A stretch of DNA of 64,000 nt from Sphingobium chungbukense (lineage in GTDB: Bacteria; Pseudomonadota; Alphaproteobacteria; Sphingomonadales; Sphingomonadaceae): assembly GCF_001005725.1 (NCBI RefSeq), contig NZ_LBIC01000006.1:186001-250000 (forward strand), written 5' to 3'. A program made the position numbers and the translations under genes. The notes below the pieces were generated by a model. That model did no database searches. It was not told the DNA's origin and saw only the letters and a list, made by a program, of their open reading frames with translations. Positions 28,949-38,380 of this stretch are shown here, one piece after another (the first letter of the stretch is position 1; each line of letters begins with the position of its first letter).

Positions 28949-30610
28949 GTGGAGAGTGGGGATATAAATCCGGCGGTCATCATTGTCGGCGCCGGTCCAT
29001 CCGGGCTCTCGCTGGCGGTCGAGCTTGGAAGCCGCGGCGTCTCATGCCTCGTCGTCGAAAGGAACGATCGCACCGGCTATGCGCCCCGTGCCAAGAACTG
29101 CAATGTCCGCACCCGGGAGCATTTCCGTCGCTGGGGCATTGCCGAACGTCTGGCTGACGCCGCCCCCTTCGGCATCGATTACCCGGCCAATGTGCTGTTC
29201 GTCACGCGACTTGGCGGTCATCTGATCACCCGTTTCGAAGATGCGTTCGACGGCAATCGGAAGCGTGACCATCGCTATTCGGAACATGCGCAGTGGATCC
29301 CGCAATATAAGGTCGAAGCCGTGTTGCTGGAACATCTGCGTTCCCTGCCCTGCGTGACTGTCGAATTCGGGCAGGAACTGGTGAAGATCGCGCAGGACGG
29401 CTCAGGCGTTTCCGCACATGTCCTCAATCTGGAAACCGGCACCATGCGCGAGCTTTCGGCTCAATATCTGGTGGGAGCGGACGGCGGCCGCAGCACCGTG
29501 CGCGAGCAGGTCGGCATCAGGATGGTCGGGGATTACGGGCTTTCGCGAAACAACATGACCATCTTCCAGGCGCCGGGCCTGGCGGACGCGCAACCGCATG
29601 GCCCCGGCATCCAGATATGGCAGTGCAACGACGAAGCGCCCAGCTTCATCGGGCCGATGGACACCGACGATCGCTGGTTCTTCGCGCCGACCGGCATCGC
29701 GCCGGATGCGGTGTTTTCCGAGGAGGATGTGCTGGGCATGATCCGGCGGTCCACCGGGCTCGACCTGCCCTATAAAATCCTGAGCAACGAAATCTGGACG
29801 ATCCACCGGCTGCTGGCCGAACGCTATTCCAGCGGCCGGGTGTTCCTGACCGGCGACGCCTGCCATCTCCATCCACCCTTCGGCGGCTTCGGGATGAACA
29901 TGGGCATATGCGACTCCGTCGACCTGGGCTGGAAATTGGCCGCCACAGTGCAGGGCTGGGGCGATTCCGCCTTGCTCGACACCTATGAAATGGAGCGCAG
30001 GCCAATTCACCATTATGTGCTGGACGAGGCGGAAGCGAACCACAGCCTGGCGCCCAATCAACTGGCGCGTGAAGGGATCGAGGAGGATTCCCCACGCGGC
30101 GAGCAGGTGCGCCAGGAAGTGGCGGAACTTATCTGGGCGACCAAGCGACCCGAATTCTACAGCCTGGGCGTCGTGCTGGGCTATCGTTACATGGACTCAC
30201 CCATCATCGTCGAAGAGACCAGCCCGAAACCCTGGAACAAGGCGATCGATTATACGCCGTCAGCCGCGCCGGGCAGCCTTGCCCCGCATCAATGGCTGGA
30301 AGACGGCAATTCGCTTTACGATCATTTCGGGCAGGGCTTCACCATGCTGGTACTCGCGCCCGAGGCGCGGGCCGAAGCCGGGAAAGCGAGAGAGCAGGCC
30401 GAGCGCCTCCATATACCCTTCGAGATGTTCGAGACGTCGGACAAGGTGGTGATCGACCTTTATCAACAGCCGCTCGCCCTCATACGCCCCGACCAGCATG
30501 TCGCCTGGCGCGGAACCACGGTTCCCGATACGCTGATGTCCACCGTCACCGGCCATATGTTCGGACGAAACCGCAAGGGTCGGGCGCAGTTCACCCAAGC
30601 CGCGTCATAA
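28949..30610 (+). CDS. FAD-dependent aromatic monooxygenase (PheA/TfdB/MhpA class)
   Basis: A 553-residue class A flavoprotein hydroxylase that would hydroxylate a phenolic ring with NAD(P)H and oxygen. FAD motif GAGPSG at 14-19, the DG motif in VGADGGRSTVR near 175, and the second FAD motif TGDACHLHPPFGGFGMNMG near 300 are intact. The C-terminal third has the thioredoxin-like fold ending LIRPDQHVAWRG. The start is GTG 28949 behind CAGGACAGG. It is convergent with the Rieske operon and a distant paralogue of the monooxygenase at 35131. Confidence 0.9.
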   Translation: MESGDINPAVIIVGAGPSGLSLAVELGSRGVSCLVVERNDRTGYAPRAKNCNVRTREHFRRWGIAERLADAAPFGIDYPANVLFVTRLGGHLITRFEDAFDGNRKRDHRYSEHAQWIPQYKVEAVLLEHLRSLPCVTVEFGQELVKIAQDGSGVSAHVLNLETGTMRELSAQYLVGADGGRSTVREQVGIRMVGDYGLSRNNMTIFQAPGLADAQPHGPGIQIWQCNDEAPSFIGPMDTDDRWFFAPTGIAPDAVFSEEDVLGMIRRSTGLDLPYKILSNEIWTIHRLLAERYSSGRVFLTGDACHLHPPFGGFGMNMGICDSVDLGWKLAATVQGWGDSALLDTYEMERRPIHHYVLDEAEANHSLAPNQLAREGIEEDSPRGEQVRQEVAELIWATKRPEFYSLGVVLGYRYMDSPIIVEETSPKPWNKAIDYTPSAAPGSLAPHQWLEDGNSLYDHFGQGFTMLVLAPEARAEAGKAREQAERLHIPFEMFETSDKVVIDLYQQPLALIRPDQHVAWRGTTVPDTLMSTVTGHMFGRNRKGRAQFTQAAS

Positions 30611-30689
30611 GGGTTGGCGGCGAGCGCGCAAATCCCCCCCTCGCCGGATGTCTCACCTGCCGTTCCGACGGCGACGAGACATTCGCGGG

Positions 30690-31736
30690 TCACTGCAAGG
30701 CCGACTCCATCGCTTTCTTCTCCGCTTCGACAAGACGGCGATAGATGCGGCGGGCGCGGGTCGAGGCATTGTCGATCGAAATCAGGGCCGGACCGCATTC
30801 GAGAAGATCGGCTTTGCCGATCCGCGCCTGCTGCGCCTCGATCATAGGCTTGTCCTCGCCCCCGAACGCCATCGCCAGCCCGGCGGCGATACCCTGGTTA
30901 TATTCCGCATCGTCGGTGCGGTAATTGCGTGAATTACAATAGAAATAATGCGTCGTCGTGGCGGTTTCAGGCGTCATGACATGCGCGTTGCGCGTCACGA
31001 TCTCCACACCGGCCATGCCATTGGCCGAGGTCAGAATGCCATCCAGCAGCATGACGCCCGAAGGATGCCAAAGAACCTCCGTCGTCATATCCACCATCAT
31101 GTCGGGATCCGGCAGTTCCGGTTGCCAGATCGGTATGGCCTTCTCGTTCTTCGCCGACCAGCGGACGAAAACAGTGTCTCCCCGCTCTTCTACCTTCACG
31201 CCCGCGCGCGTGAAAGACCCGCCTCCCAGAGTTTCCGCATGCAGATAGTCGCCGTGGCTGAGGTCGAGAATATTGTCTTCCAGCAAGCGATGGTCCGCCG
31301 CCGTCGGCATATATCCCCCACTGAAAGCGTGCCGCGACGCGCTATCGGCAAAGGACAGGTCCGGAATGGCATCCTCATCCGCGCGATCCTGTTCCCCCAT
31401 CCAGATCCAGAGCGCCTTGTGGCGCTCCGCCAGGGCATAGGCTCTTACCGCCAGCGCGGTCGTGATGGGGCCGTGGGGGTTATGGATGCACCGCCCCGTA
31501 TTGCCGTCGAATGCCAGGCCATGATAGCCGCAACGCACGATATCCCGCTCGATCCGTCCCATGCTGAGCGGCGCGAGGCGGTGGGCACAGCGGTCGACGA
31601 GAGCCCGCGCTCTGCCTTCTCCATCGCGCCAGAGAAGGAGTGGCACATCTATGATCGTTCGGGTGAGGTTCGAACCGGGCGGAAGTTCATCCGCCCAGGC
31701 CGCCATATACCAGCAATTTCTCAGCCACTCGGCCAT
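30690..31736 (-). CDS. Rieske non-heme iron oxygenase, vanillate O-demethylase-like (1)
   Basis: A 348-residue oxygenase alpha subunit. The Rieske 2Fe-2S ligands are C50-x-H52 (CAHRLAPL) and C69-x2-H72 (CGYHG); the mononuclear iron site is NILDLSHGDYLH with H161 and H166. Size and the MAEWLRNCWYMAAWADEL start match VanA-type demethylases and related monooxygenases that act on ring substituents. GGAGAAG precedes ATG 31736. It is the last gene of a minus-strand operon (FAH - Rieske - Rieske). No ferredoxin or reductase partner is found in the window. Confidence 0.9.
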   Translation of the reverse strand: MAEWLRNCWYMAAWADELPPGSNLTRTIIDVPLLLWRDGEGRARALVDRCAHRLAPLSMGRIERDIVRCGYHGLAFDGNTGRCIHNPHGPITTALAVRAYALAERHKALWIWMGEQDRADEDAIPDLSFADSASRHAFSGGYMPTAADHRLLEDNILDLSHGDYLHAETLGGGSFTRAGVKVEERGDTVFVRWSAKNEKAIPIWQPELPDPDMMVDMTTEVLWHPSGVMLLDGILTSANGMAGVEIVTRNAHVMTPETATTTHYFYCNSRNYRTDDAEYNQGIAAGLAMAFGGEDKPMIEAQQARIGKADLLECGPALISIDNASTRARRIYRRLVEAEKKAMESALQ

Positions 31737-31779
31737 TCGCTCTTCTCCTGCTCATGCCGGTCCGGAAAAGGCCTAAGGA

Positions 31780-32814
31780 TCAGTTCCGCGCTTCCTCGGC
31801 AGCGATCATCCTCGCCAGCACCTGACGAGCCCGCCCCCCACCGGCGTCGCCCGGCAGCAATATCGGCTGGAGCGACATGAAGTCGGCGTCGCCGATCATG
31901 GCCTGCTGCGCCTCTATCACCGGCAGATCCTCCTTGAGGAACGGGCTGCGGACAGCCTCCGTCTGCTCATCGGCGCGTCGCTGCGCGCCCTCCCCCATGC
32001 TTCTGGGACAGCACATCCCATAGAAATAATGCGTCGTCTTTTCGGTTTCCGGGGTGAAGAAATGGACGCTGGGTGCCTCATGCCCCTCCTCGCGCGGTCG
32101 GCCGGTCGGCGTCGCCCCACTATAGAGTTCGATCAGCGCCGGCGCCTGCCAGCGGCAGTCGAGCCAGCGGTCGGCCGGCGTCCCCGGCTTCAGAAAGAAT
32201 ATCTCCTCCAGAAAGGAAGGCAGGCTGTCGTTGCTGATGAACCGCTTCGACCAGACGACATCGCCTTCCTGAGACGAGGATGTCTTGCCCCGCCGGACCG
32301 CCTCGGTGGAAAAGAGCGGGTGCAGGAATTCGATATGGCTGAGGTCCATGATATTGTCGGACTCCAGCTCATAATGGGCGTTGACCTTGAGGTAGCCGTG
32401 GCCGACGGCATAATCGTCCGGCTCCAGGACCGGAAAATCGGGCACGGCGGCAGGGTCTGCCCTTTCCGGATCGCCCATCCAGATCCAGACGATGCCGTAT
32501 TTCTCCGTGGTCGCAAAGGCGGGCACCCTCGCCGCCTTGGGGATCGCGCCGTTGCCCTGCGGGTTGAACATGCAAGCGCCATCCGCACCGAAGCGCAGGC
32601 CGTGATATTTGCACTCGACGGCATTGCCGACCTGCTGGCCGATGTGGAGCGGGGCGAAACGGTGCGGGCATCGATCGCCAATGGCATGGATCTGCCCATT
32701 CTCGTCGCGGAAGAAGAGTATATGCTCACCGATGATCTGGCGATGAAACAGCTTTCCCTGCTCGATCTCCTCCGGCCAGGCGGCCATGTACCAGATATTT
32801 CTCAACGCCCGCAT
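31780..32814 (-). CDS. Rieske non-heme iron oxygenase, vanillate O-demethylase-like (2)
   Basis: A 344-residue paralogue of the next gene. Rieske ligands C49/H51 (CPHRFAPL) and C68/H71 (CKYHG), iron site DNIMDLSHIEFLH with H160 and H165. I start at ATG 32814, preceded by AGGGAG, where the sequence MRALRNIWYMAAW matches its neighbour; an upstream ATG at 32850 lacks a ribosome site. The 43-bp spacing to the second Rieske gene implies co-transcription. Two oxygenases of one type may work on two substituents of the same substrate or form a hetero-oligomer. Confidence 0.9.
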   Translation of the reverse strand: MRALRNIWYMAAWPEEIEQGKLFHRQIIGEHILFFRDENGQIHAIGDRCPHRFAPLHIGQQVGNAVECKYHGLRFGADGACMFNPQGNGAIPKAARVPAFATTEKYGIVWIWMGDPERADPAAVPDFPVLEPDDYAVGHGYLKVNAHYELESDNIMDLSHIEFLHPLFSTEAVRRGKTSSSQEGDVVWSKRFISNDSLPSFLEEIFFLKPGTPADRWLDCRWQAPALIELYSGATPTGRPREEGHEAPSVHFFTPETEKTTHYFYGMCCPRSMGEGAQRRADEQTEAVRSPFLKEDLPVIEAQQAMIGDADFMSLQPILLPGDAGGGRARQVLARMIAAEEARN

Positions 32815-32913
32815 TGCTATCTCCCTGCTGGCTCTGGCTCTAGCCGCCATGATCGAAACCAGTCCCGTCCAGCTTTTTCATAATGAAGAGGCGCCATCCA
32901 GCGCCTCTTCCCA

Positions 32914-33837
32914 TTACACCGGTTCGCTTGAAAGCAGTTTTTGGATTCTGCTTTCTTCCAGATCGGGAAATCTCTTGGCCCTGCTCTCTATGACCTGGTT
33001 CTCGATCGCGCCGATATTCTCGATCTCGCACCGCACGACATCGCCCGGCTTGAGATGCATTTGGGGAATCATGGCGTGACCGACACCCTCGGGCGTTCCG
33101 GTCAGATAAAGGTCGCCAGGTTCAAGCTCGAACGCGGTCGAGAGATATTCGATCTGCTCCCAGATAGAGTAGATCATATCGCTCGTATTGCTTTTCTGGC
33201 GCAGTTCGCCGTTCACATAGCAACGCAACTCCAGCTTGTGCGGATCGCCGATTTCGTCAGGCGTCACGATCCAGGGACCGATCGGGCCGAATGTTTCGAA
33301 GGATTTGCCGATCGTCCAGGTATTGGCATGCAACTGCCAGTCGCGAGCGGATACGTCGTTCGCCACGAAATAACCGAATATGTGGCCCGGCGCCTCCTCC
33401 GGCGATACATAGCGGGCCGCCTTGCCGATCACGAAACCCAATTCCACCTCATAATCGAGCTGCTTGGTGACGCCGGGATCGATGTCGGCATGGGGCGGAG
33501 ACACGCAATTGGTCGCCTTGTTGAACCAGACCTGAAAGCGGGGTGGCATCACGCCCAGGCGTACGCCCTCCTCGGCATGTTTCTTGTAGTTCATGCCGAG
33601 CGCCATGAAATGGCCGGGACGCTCGATCGGGGCAAGCAATTTCACGCCTTCCAGCGCAACCGTTGGCTGAGCGGTGGCCAGCTTGTCGGCAAGCCTGGCA
33701 AGCGCCTCCGGCCCAGCGGCTGCGAGCTGTCGCATCTCGACGAATTCGGGAAGGAGGTCGGCCATGCGAACGATCCCATCACCGGATACGACACCGATCA
33801 CTGGCTGCCCGTCTGCCTCGAAGCGTAACAGTTTCAT
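32914..33837 (-). CDS. Fumarylacetoacetate hydrolase family protein (1)
   Basis: A 307-residue FAH-fold hydrolase. The catalytic His is in MNYKKHAEEG, the metal ligands in DYEVELGFVIG (Glu-x-Glu) with Asp of ANDVSARDWQ, and TGTPEGVG closes the site. The family cleaves C-C bonds of acylpyruvates and 2,4-dioxo acids, or decarboxylates and hydrates ring-cleavage products. GAGGAGAG precedes ATG 33837. It is the first gene of the operon with the two Rieske genes and has a conserved 30-bp pattern 66 bp upstream of its start. Confidence 0.9.
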   Translation of the reverse strand: MKLLRFEADGQPVIGVVSGDGIVRMADLLPEFVEMRQLAAAGPEALARLADKLATAQPTVALEGVKLLAPIERPGHFMALGMNYKKHAEEGVRLGVMPPRFQVWFNKATNCVSPPHADIDPGVTKQLDYEVELGFVIGKAARYVSPEEAPGHIFGYFVANDVSARDWQLHANTWTIGKSFETFGPIGPWIVTPDEIGDPHKLELRCYVNGELRQKSNTSDMIYSIWEQIEYLSTAFELEPGDLYLTGTPEGVGHAMIPQMHLKPGDVVRCEIENIGAIENQVIESRAKRFPDLEESRIQKLLSSEPV

Positions 33838-33903
33838 GCGTAAGCTCTCCTCGTTTATCTTACAGGGTTCGGATCGCTTGTAACGGATCCGCTCGATAAC
33901 GAG

Positions 33904-33933
33904 GCGATCAGAAAGTGGGCGCGCTGATACCTG
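33904..33933 (-). promoter_or_regulatory. Conserved 30-bp regulatory pattern, site F
   Basis: On the minus strand: CAGGTATCAG, 14 bp, GATCGC. It has the invariant GGTATC and, 17 bp later, ATC. It ends 66 bp before the FAH (1) start. Its right half is nearly identical to that of site D (46940-46969), both reading TTTCTGATCGCC. Confidence 0.7.
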
Positions 33934-33974
33934 TACCGGTTCTGGTTTCCGGCACTCGCATCATGAACGGCAAG

Positions 33975-34898
33975 CTAAAGATCCTGCATCTGCATGTTCA
34001 ACGTATAATTGTGCGCGGCCTTTCTGATGAGGTCGCTCAACCGCTCGGCAAGCGGCGTGAGGGGCAGGCCCAACCTGTATACGAGGCAAATCGGATCGGA
34101 GGATAGAGGCGGAATATTTTCCAACGGCGCGCAGAATTGGGCGATCGGCATCAACTGGAACATCTGATCGGGCAGGAAGGTCAGCAGATTCGTATTGGCG
34201 ACCGTCAGCAAAATAGACAGCATCGAAGAGGATTCGACCGCCACCTTCGGCAGAGGCAATCCCCGCGCGGTGAAGATTTCCTCCAGATCGCTTTCGGCGC
34301 TTCGATCGTCGAGCGAAGGGCGCACCCAATTGGCGCCGACCAGATCGTCGAAGCTCTTCGCATCCAACAAGGGATGACCTCTGCGAGCCGCGATGCGGCG
34401 ATCATGTTGCATGAGAAGCTCGACGGTAAATCGTTGGGAAATACTGTCCTTCTGTATCGAACCGATCCAGAAATCGAGCGTGCCCTCCAACAGTTTCTGC
34501 TCGACGGGCTTGAACAAAGTCACCTGCATCTTGGTGACCGCATCCGGATATTGGCGGTTGAACGTGGAAATGGCCGGCGGCCACAGCGTCATGCAGGTCA
34601 GGGGCGACAGGCCGATCGACACTTGACCGGTATAGTCGCCGGCCCATTGCGACACTTCTTCCTTGGCGCGCTGGATTTCGCTCTGGACGCTCTCGATCCG
34701 GCGCACGAACCTTTCGCCCACCGGCGTCAGCGTCGCGCCTTTGGAATGACGCTCCAGCAGAACCTGGCCCAGTTCATTTTCCAATTCCCTGATGCTTCGT
34801 GTTATGACGGGCTGCGCGATGTTGAGATGCCTGCTCGCCGCGCGGAGGCTGCCAGTCTGAACAACGGCAAGCAGATCCCGGAAATGGGTGAGTTTCAT
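33975..34898 (-). CDS. LysR-type transcriptional regulator
   Basis: A 307-residue LTTR: N-terminal HTH (FRDLLAVVQTGSLRAASRHL, QPVITRSIRELENEL), a linker helix, and a periplasmic-binding-like effector domain from about residue 95. GGGGAG precedes ATG 34898. It is divergent from the flavin monooxygenase at 35131 and has copies of the 30-bp pattern on both sides (33904-33933 and 34981-35010), so it is the best in-window candidate regulator of the cluster. The residues after the HTH do not reveal the effector, presumably a pathway intermediate. Confidence 0.92.
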   Translation of the reverse strand: MKLTHFRDLLAVVQTGSLRAASRHLNIAQPVITRSIRELENELGQVLLERHSKGATLTPVGERFVRRIESVQSEIQRAKEEVSQWAGDYTGQVSIGLSPLTCMTLWPPAISTFNRQYPDAVTKMQVTLFKPVEQKLLEGTLDFWIGSIQKDSISQRFTVELLMQHDRRIAARRGHPLLDAKSFDDLVGANWVRPSLDDRSAESDLEEIFTARGLPLPKVAVESSSMLSILLTVANTNLLTFLPDQMFQLMPIAQFCAPLENIPPLSSDPICLVYRLGLPLTPLAERLSDLIRKAAHNYTLNMQMQDL

Positions 34899-34980
34899 GT
34901 CTTCTCCCCTATGTCATTTTCGTCATTGATACTGATTCGCCGAACGCAATGCGAGTTTTAAGTTCCTCGTGCAGCGGTCG

Positions 34981-35010
34981 CAGGTATCGCGAAGCTTCTC
35001 TTGTCATCTG
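34981..35010 (+). promoter_or_regulatory. Conserved 30-bp regulatory pattern, site A
   Basis: CAGGTATCGC, 14 bp, CATCTG on the plus strand, in the 232-bp gap between lysR and the flavin monooxygenase. It ends exactly 120 bp before the GTG start at 35131, the same distance as site C from its gene. Confidence 0.75.
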
Positions 35011-35130
35011 GTAGCGGCCCTTGGCGCCGACTAGCCACAATGCCGTCGGCTAAGGCCAATGCCACCGAACAGATGGGCGCAAAAACCTGGCTCCGCAACA
35101 GCAAGACCGGGATTGCAGTGGAGGGTGATC

Positions 35131-36756
35131 GTGGACAGCAAAGCGAGTGAATATCAGGTTATCGTCGCGGGCGCAGGACCCTGCGGCATGGCGGTGGCGA
35201 TCGAGCTGGGGCTGCGCGGCATCCGCACGCTGATCTGCGAACCTCGCGCCTTCACCGACTATGGCATCGCCAAGGTGAACCTGGTGAATGGCCGCTCGAT
35301 GGAGCATTTCCGTCGCTGGGGCATTGCCGATCGCCACCGCGCCAACGATCCGGTGCCTTCCGAAGTCGCCCGCGACCTTGTATTCTCCACCCGAGCCAAC
35401 GGAAAGATCCTGTTCAAAGCCGAGGGCGCCTATGAATGGCGCGAACGCATGCCGATCGCTTCGGAAACCCCGGAATGGGCGCCGTTCGAGGCTATCGAGA
35501 AGACGCTTCGCGACAGGATCGGTGAACTCGACACGGTGACCTTCATCGAACATTCCAAAGTGATCGATTTCACGCAGAATGGCGATGGGGTCGAAGTCGT
35601 CTACGAAAAGGACGGAGAACGGATCACGGCGGGCGGCGACTATTTCATCATCGCCAACGGTCCCCATTCGCCGCAGCGCCGCAAGATCAACCTGCGGCTC
35701 GAAGGCGGCACGTTGTTCGACAATATTTCCTGGCGCTTCCATGCCCCGGAACTGAAGAGCCTGTTTAAGGACACGCATCTCTGTTCGATGACGTTTTTCC
35801 TGAACGAAGACGCCTATGGCGATATATTGGTGCCCTATGGCAACGATTATTGGGGATATTACGTCTCTCCCATGCCGGAGGACATCGACCCCATGGACTG
35901 GTCCAAGGTCCGCGAGATGATGTTCCGCTCGGTCGGCCAGCGCTTCGAGACGAGCGACGAGCGCGGCTGGGTCTGGGGCAGCCATGCGCGCATGACGCGA
36001 TCCTTCCATTTCGGCCGCGCCTTCCTGATCGGGGACGCCGCGCATCTGACCCCGCCCTTCGGCGGCTTCGGCATGAACATGGGCGTGGGCGATGCCGCCG
36101 ACCTGGGGTGGAAGTTGGCCGCGATGCTGGAAGGTTGGGGCGGACCGAACCTGATGGAGAGCTACACGCTGGAGCGCTATCCGGTGTGCAAGTTCATCAT
36201 CGAAGGATCGGCCCATAACAATACGGTATGGGGCAAGGCGATCGTCCGCCCGCATATGGAAGAGGATAGCGAGCGCGGCGAACAGATACGCGAGGACATC
36301 CGCAAATTCATCGTCGAGGAAAAAACGCAGCAATTCCGCAGCCACGGCGCGCAGTTCGGCTATCGCTACGCCGGTTCGCCCATCGTCATGGGCGACGGCG
36401 CCGAACCGCCGCCGATGACCTATGGCGATTATGTGCCCTCGTCAGTGCCGGGCTGCCGCGCGCCGCATGTGTGGCTGGGGAAAGACGATTCCCTTTACGA
36501 TCATTTCGGCTGGGGCTTTTGCCTGCTGAAGCTGGATGCGCGGGCCGACACCGCGCCGCTGGAAAGCGCCGCGGCCGCAGCCGGCCTGCCGCTCAAGATT
36601 CTCGACCTGTCCGACCGGCCGGACGTCGTCGAACAATATGATCGCAAGCTGACGCTCATCCGCCCCGATCAGCATGTCGCCTGGCGCGGGGACGAGGCAC
36701 CCGACGATTGCGCCTATCTTGTCGACGTCGTGCGCGGCGCCGCGAGTTACGTGTGA
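35131..36756 (+). CDS. FAD-dependent monooxygenase with altered DG motif
   Basis: A 541-residue class A flavoprotein hydroxylase. GAGPCG at 14-19 and GDAAHLTPPFGGFGMNMG near 300 bind FAD, and the C-terminal thioredoxin-like domain ends LIRPDQHVAWRG. The middle DG motif, normally with an Asp, reads IANGPHSPQR near residue 173, so the Asp is Asn. The start is GTG 35131 with GGAGG a few bases upstream; the frame extends to 35059 without a ribosome site. Its stop overlaps the hydrolase start (TGATG). It probably hydroxylates, or performs Baeyer-Villiger-like insertion on, a cyclic intermediate; the substrate is unknown. Confidence 0.9.
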   Translation: MDSKASEYQVIVAGAGPCGMAVAIELGLRGIRTLICEPRAFTDYGIAKVNLVNGRSMEHFRRWGIADRHRANDPVPSEVARDLVFSTRANGKILFKAEGAYEWRERMPIASETPEWAPFEAIEKTLRDRIGELDTVTFIEHSKVIDFTQNGDGVEVVYEKDGERITAGGDYFIIANGPHSPQRRKINLRLEGGTLFDNISWRFHAPELKSLFKDTHLCSMTFFLNEDAYGDILVPYGNDYWGYYVSPMPEDIDPMDWSKVREMMFRSVGQRFETSDERGWVWGSHARMTRSFHFGRAFLIGDAAHLTPPFGGFGMNMGVGDAADLGWKLAAMLEGWGGPNLMESYTLERYPVCKFIIEGSAHNNTVWGKAIVRPHMEEDSERGEQIREDIRKFIVEEKTQQFRSHGAQFGYRYAGSPIVMGDGAEPPPMTYGDYVPSSVPGCRAPHVWLGKDDSLYDHFGWGFCLLKLDARADTAPLESAAAAAGLPLKILDLSDRPDVVEQYDRKLTLIRPDQHVAWRGDEAPDDCAYLVDVVRGAASYV

Positions 36757-37562
36757 TGAAGGCGTATAAGCTCGACATCGGCGGTATCGACTATGCCTGC
36801 GTCGAGGCGGGGGAAGGACCGCTGCTGCTGCTCTGCCACGGCACGTTCGGGGGCAAGCGGCTCATGTTCCCTCAGCTCGAATATCTCAGCCGCCATTTCC
36901 GCTGCGTCGCGCTGGACTGGCGCGGGCATGGCGGATCGGGCCATACGCCCGGCGGCTGGACGGCCAACGATCTGGTGGAGGATGTCGCCGCGATCATCGG
37001 CGCCCTGGGCGAGAAGCGGGCGATGATCGCGGGCGTTTCCCAAGGCGGCGCTGTCGGCATGCGCGTTGCGCTGAAATATCCGGAGAAGGTGCGCGCGTTG
37101 GTGAATATGTGTGGGGGACCGGGAGGTCCTCCGCCAGCGGCGATCCGGCGTCTTTACGACCTTGCCGCGTTTTTCGCGGAGGAGCGGGACGAAGCCGTGC
37201 GCCGGGCAGCGGTGGTCGAATTCGCCGCCAGCTATTTCCACGCGCCCAGCTTCATCACACGAGAGCCGGAACGCTTTGCAGAGGAAGTCGACGCCATACT
37301 CTCCCACCCCCGCGAAAGCATCAGGCTGCTTCCTTGCGTACCGGAGAGCTATGTGGACATCACGCCCCGGCTGGGCGAAATCACCTGCCCCACCCTGATC
37401 ATCTGGGCGGCGGAGGAAGCGCGAAAGACGATGGGCATCGAACTGGCCGCTGCCATCCCCGGCGCGGAACTGGTGACGATCCCGGATGCGGGCCATCATG
37501 TGAATGTGGACCAGCCCGAAGCGACGTCGGAAGCGATAGAGCGATTTCTGCTCCGCCACTGA
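36756..37562 (+). CDS. Alpha/beta hydrolase (serine type)
   Basis: A 268-residue hydrolase. Oxyanion region CHGTFGGKRLMF, nucleophile Ser95 in GVSQGG, and catalytic His in DAGHHVNVDQPE near 247. Unlike the hydrolase at 27928 it has Ser, so ester, lactone or C-C (MhpC-like meta-cleavage product) hydrolysis is likely. Start ATG 36756 overlaps the monooxygenase stop, so the two proteins are coupled: the hydrolase probably opens the ester or lactone, or cleaves the ring product, that the monooxygenase makes. Confidence 0.88.
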   Translation: MKAYKLDIGGIDYACVEAGEGPLLLLCHGTFGGKRLMFPQLEYLSRHFRCVALDWRGHGGSGHTPGGWTANDLVEDVAAIIGALGEKRAMIAGVSQGGAVGMRVALKYPEKVRALVNMCGGPGGPPPAAIRRLYDLAAFFAEERDEAVRRAAVVEFAASYFHAPSFITREPERFAEEVDAILSHPRESIRLLPCVPESYVDITPRLGEITCPTLIIWAAEEARKTMGIELAAAIPGAELVTIPDAGHHVNVDQPEATSEAIERFLLRH

Positions 37563-37597
37563 ACGAGCGGGGCGGGATGGTTCGACAGGAGAGCGGA

Positions 37598-38380
37598 ATG
37601 GCCACAAGCAGTGATATTCTGGCAGGCAAGACCATTATCCTCACGGGCGGCGGAGGCGATATAGGAACGGCGACGGCACGGTTGCTGCTGTCGCGCGGCG
37701 CCAAGGTCGCGCTGTTCGACCGTTCGGCCGAAGCCCTGGAAAGGCTGCGCGCCGATGCGGGCGGTTCCGACAGGCTGCTTGTCGGATCGTGCGACGTCAC
37801 CGATGAAGCAGACGTCCGATCCCGCTTTGCCGACGCGCACAGCCATTTCAGCGGCGTGCACGGCATCGTCAACGCGGCCGGCATCGAAGGGGCGCGCGGC
37901 CCGATCCACGAATGCGCGACCGAAATGTTCGAAACGGTGATGGCCGTGAACGTGAAGGGCGTTTTCCTGGGCATGAAGCATGGCATCCCGCTGCTCCAGC
38001 AAAGCGGCGGCGGAGCGATCGTCAACGCCTGTAGCACAGCCGGCATCAAGGGCGTCGAGGGCATGGCCCCCTATGTGGCGAGCAAACATGCGGTGCTGGG
38101 ACTGACGCGGAGCGGCGCGCTGGAATGGGGGCGCTATGGCATCCGGGTCAATTGCGTGGCGCCCGGCCCGGTGCAGGGGCGAATGCTGGAAGCGATCTAT
38201 GCCCGGCATGCCGCCGACCCCAATTGGCCGAGCCTGGAGAGCCGCAAGGCGCTGAACCCATCGGGGCGCTTCGCCCGACCGGAAGAGATCGGTGAAGTGA
38301 TCGCGTTCCTGCTGTCCGATGCGTCCAGCTTCATCAACGGAGCCTGCTATTCCGTCGATGGCGGCGTGTCGGCGCTTTGA
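37598..38380 (+). CDS. Short-chain dehydrogenase/reductase
   Basis: A 260-residue classical SDR: TGGGGDIGTATA near residue 16, NAAGIEG near 88, catalytic Ser in NACSTAG and YVASK near 160, and NGACYSVDGG at the end. I start at ATG 37598 behind AGGAGAG; the frame upstream is a shadow of the hydrolase gene. It is third in the monooxygenase-hydrolase-SDR operon and would oxidise an alcohol or reduce a ketone of that branch. Confidence 0.9.
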   Translation: MATSSDILAGKTIILTGGGGDIGTATARLLLSRGAKVALFDRSAEALERLRADAGGSDRLLVGSCDVTDEADVRSRFADAHSHFSGVHGIVNAAGIEGARGPIHECATEMFETVMAVNVKGVFLGMKHGIPLLQQSGGGAIVNACSTAGIKGVEGMAPYVASKHAVLGLTRSGALEWGRYGIRVNCVAPGPVQGRMLEAIYARHAADPNWPSLESRKALNPSGRFARPEEIGEVIAFLLSDASSFINGACYSVDGGVSAL

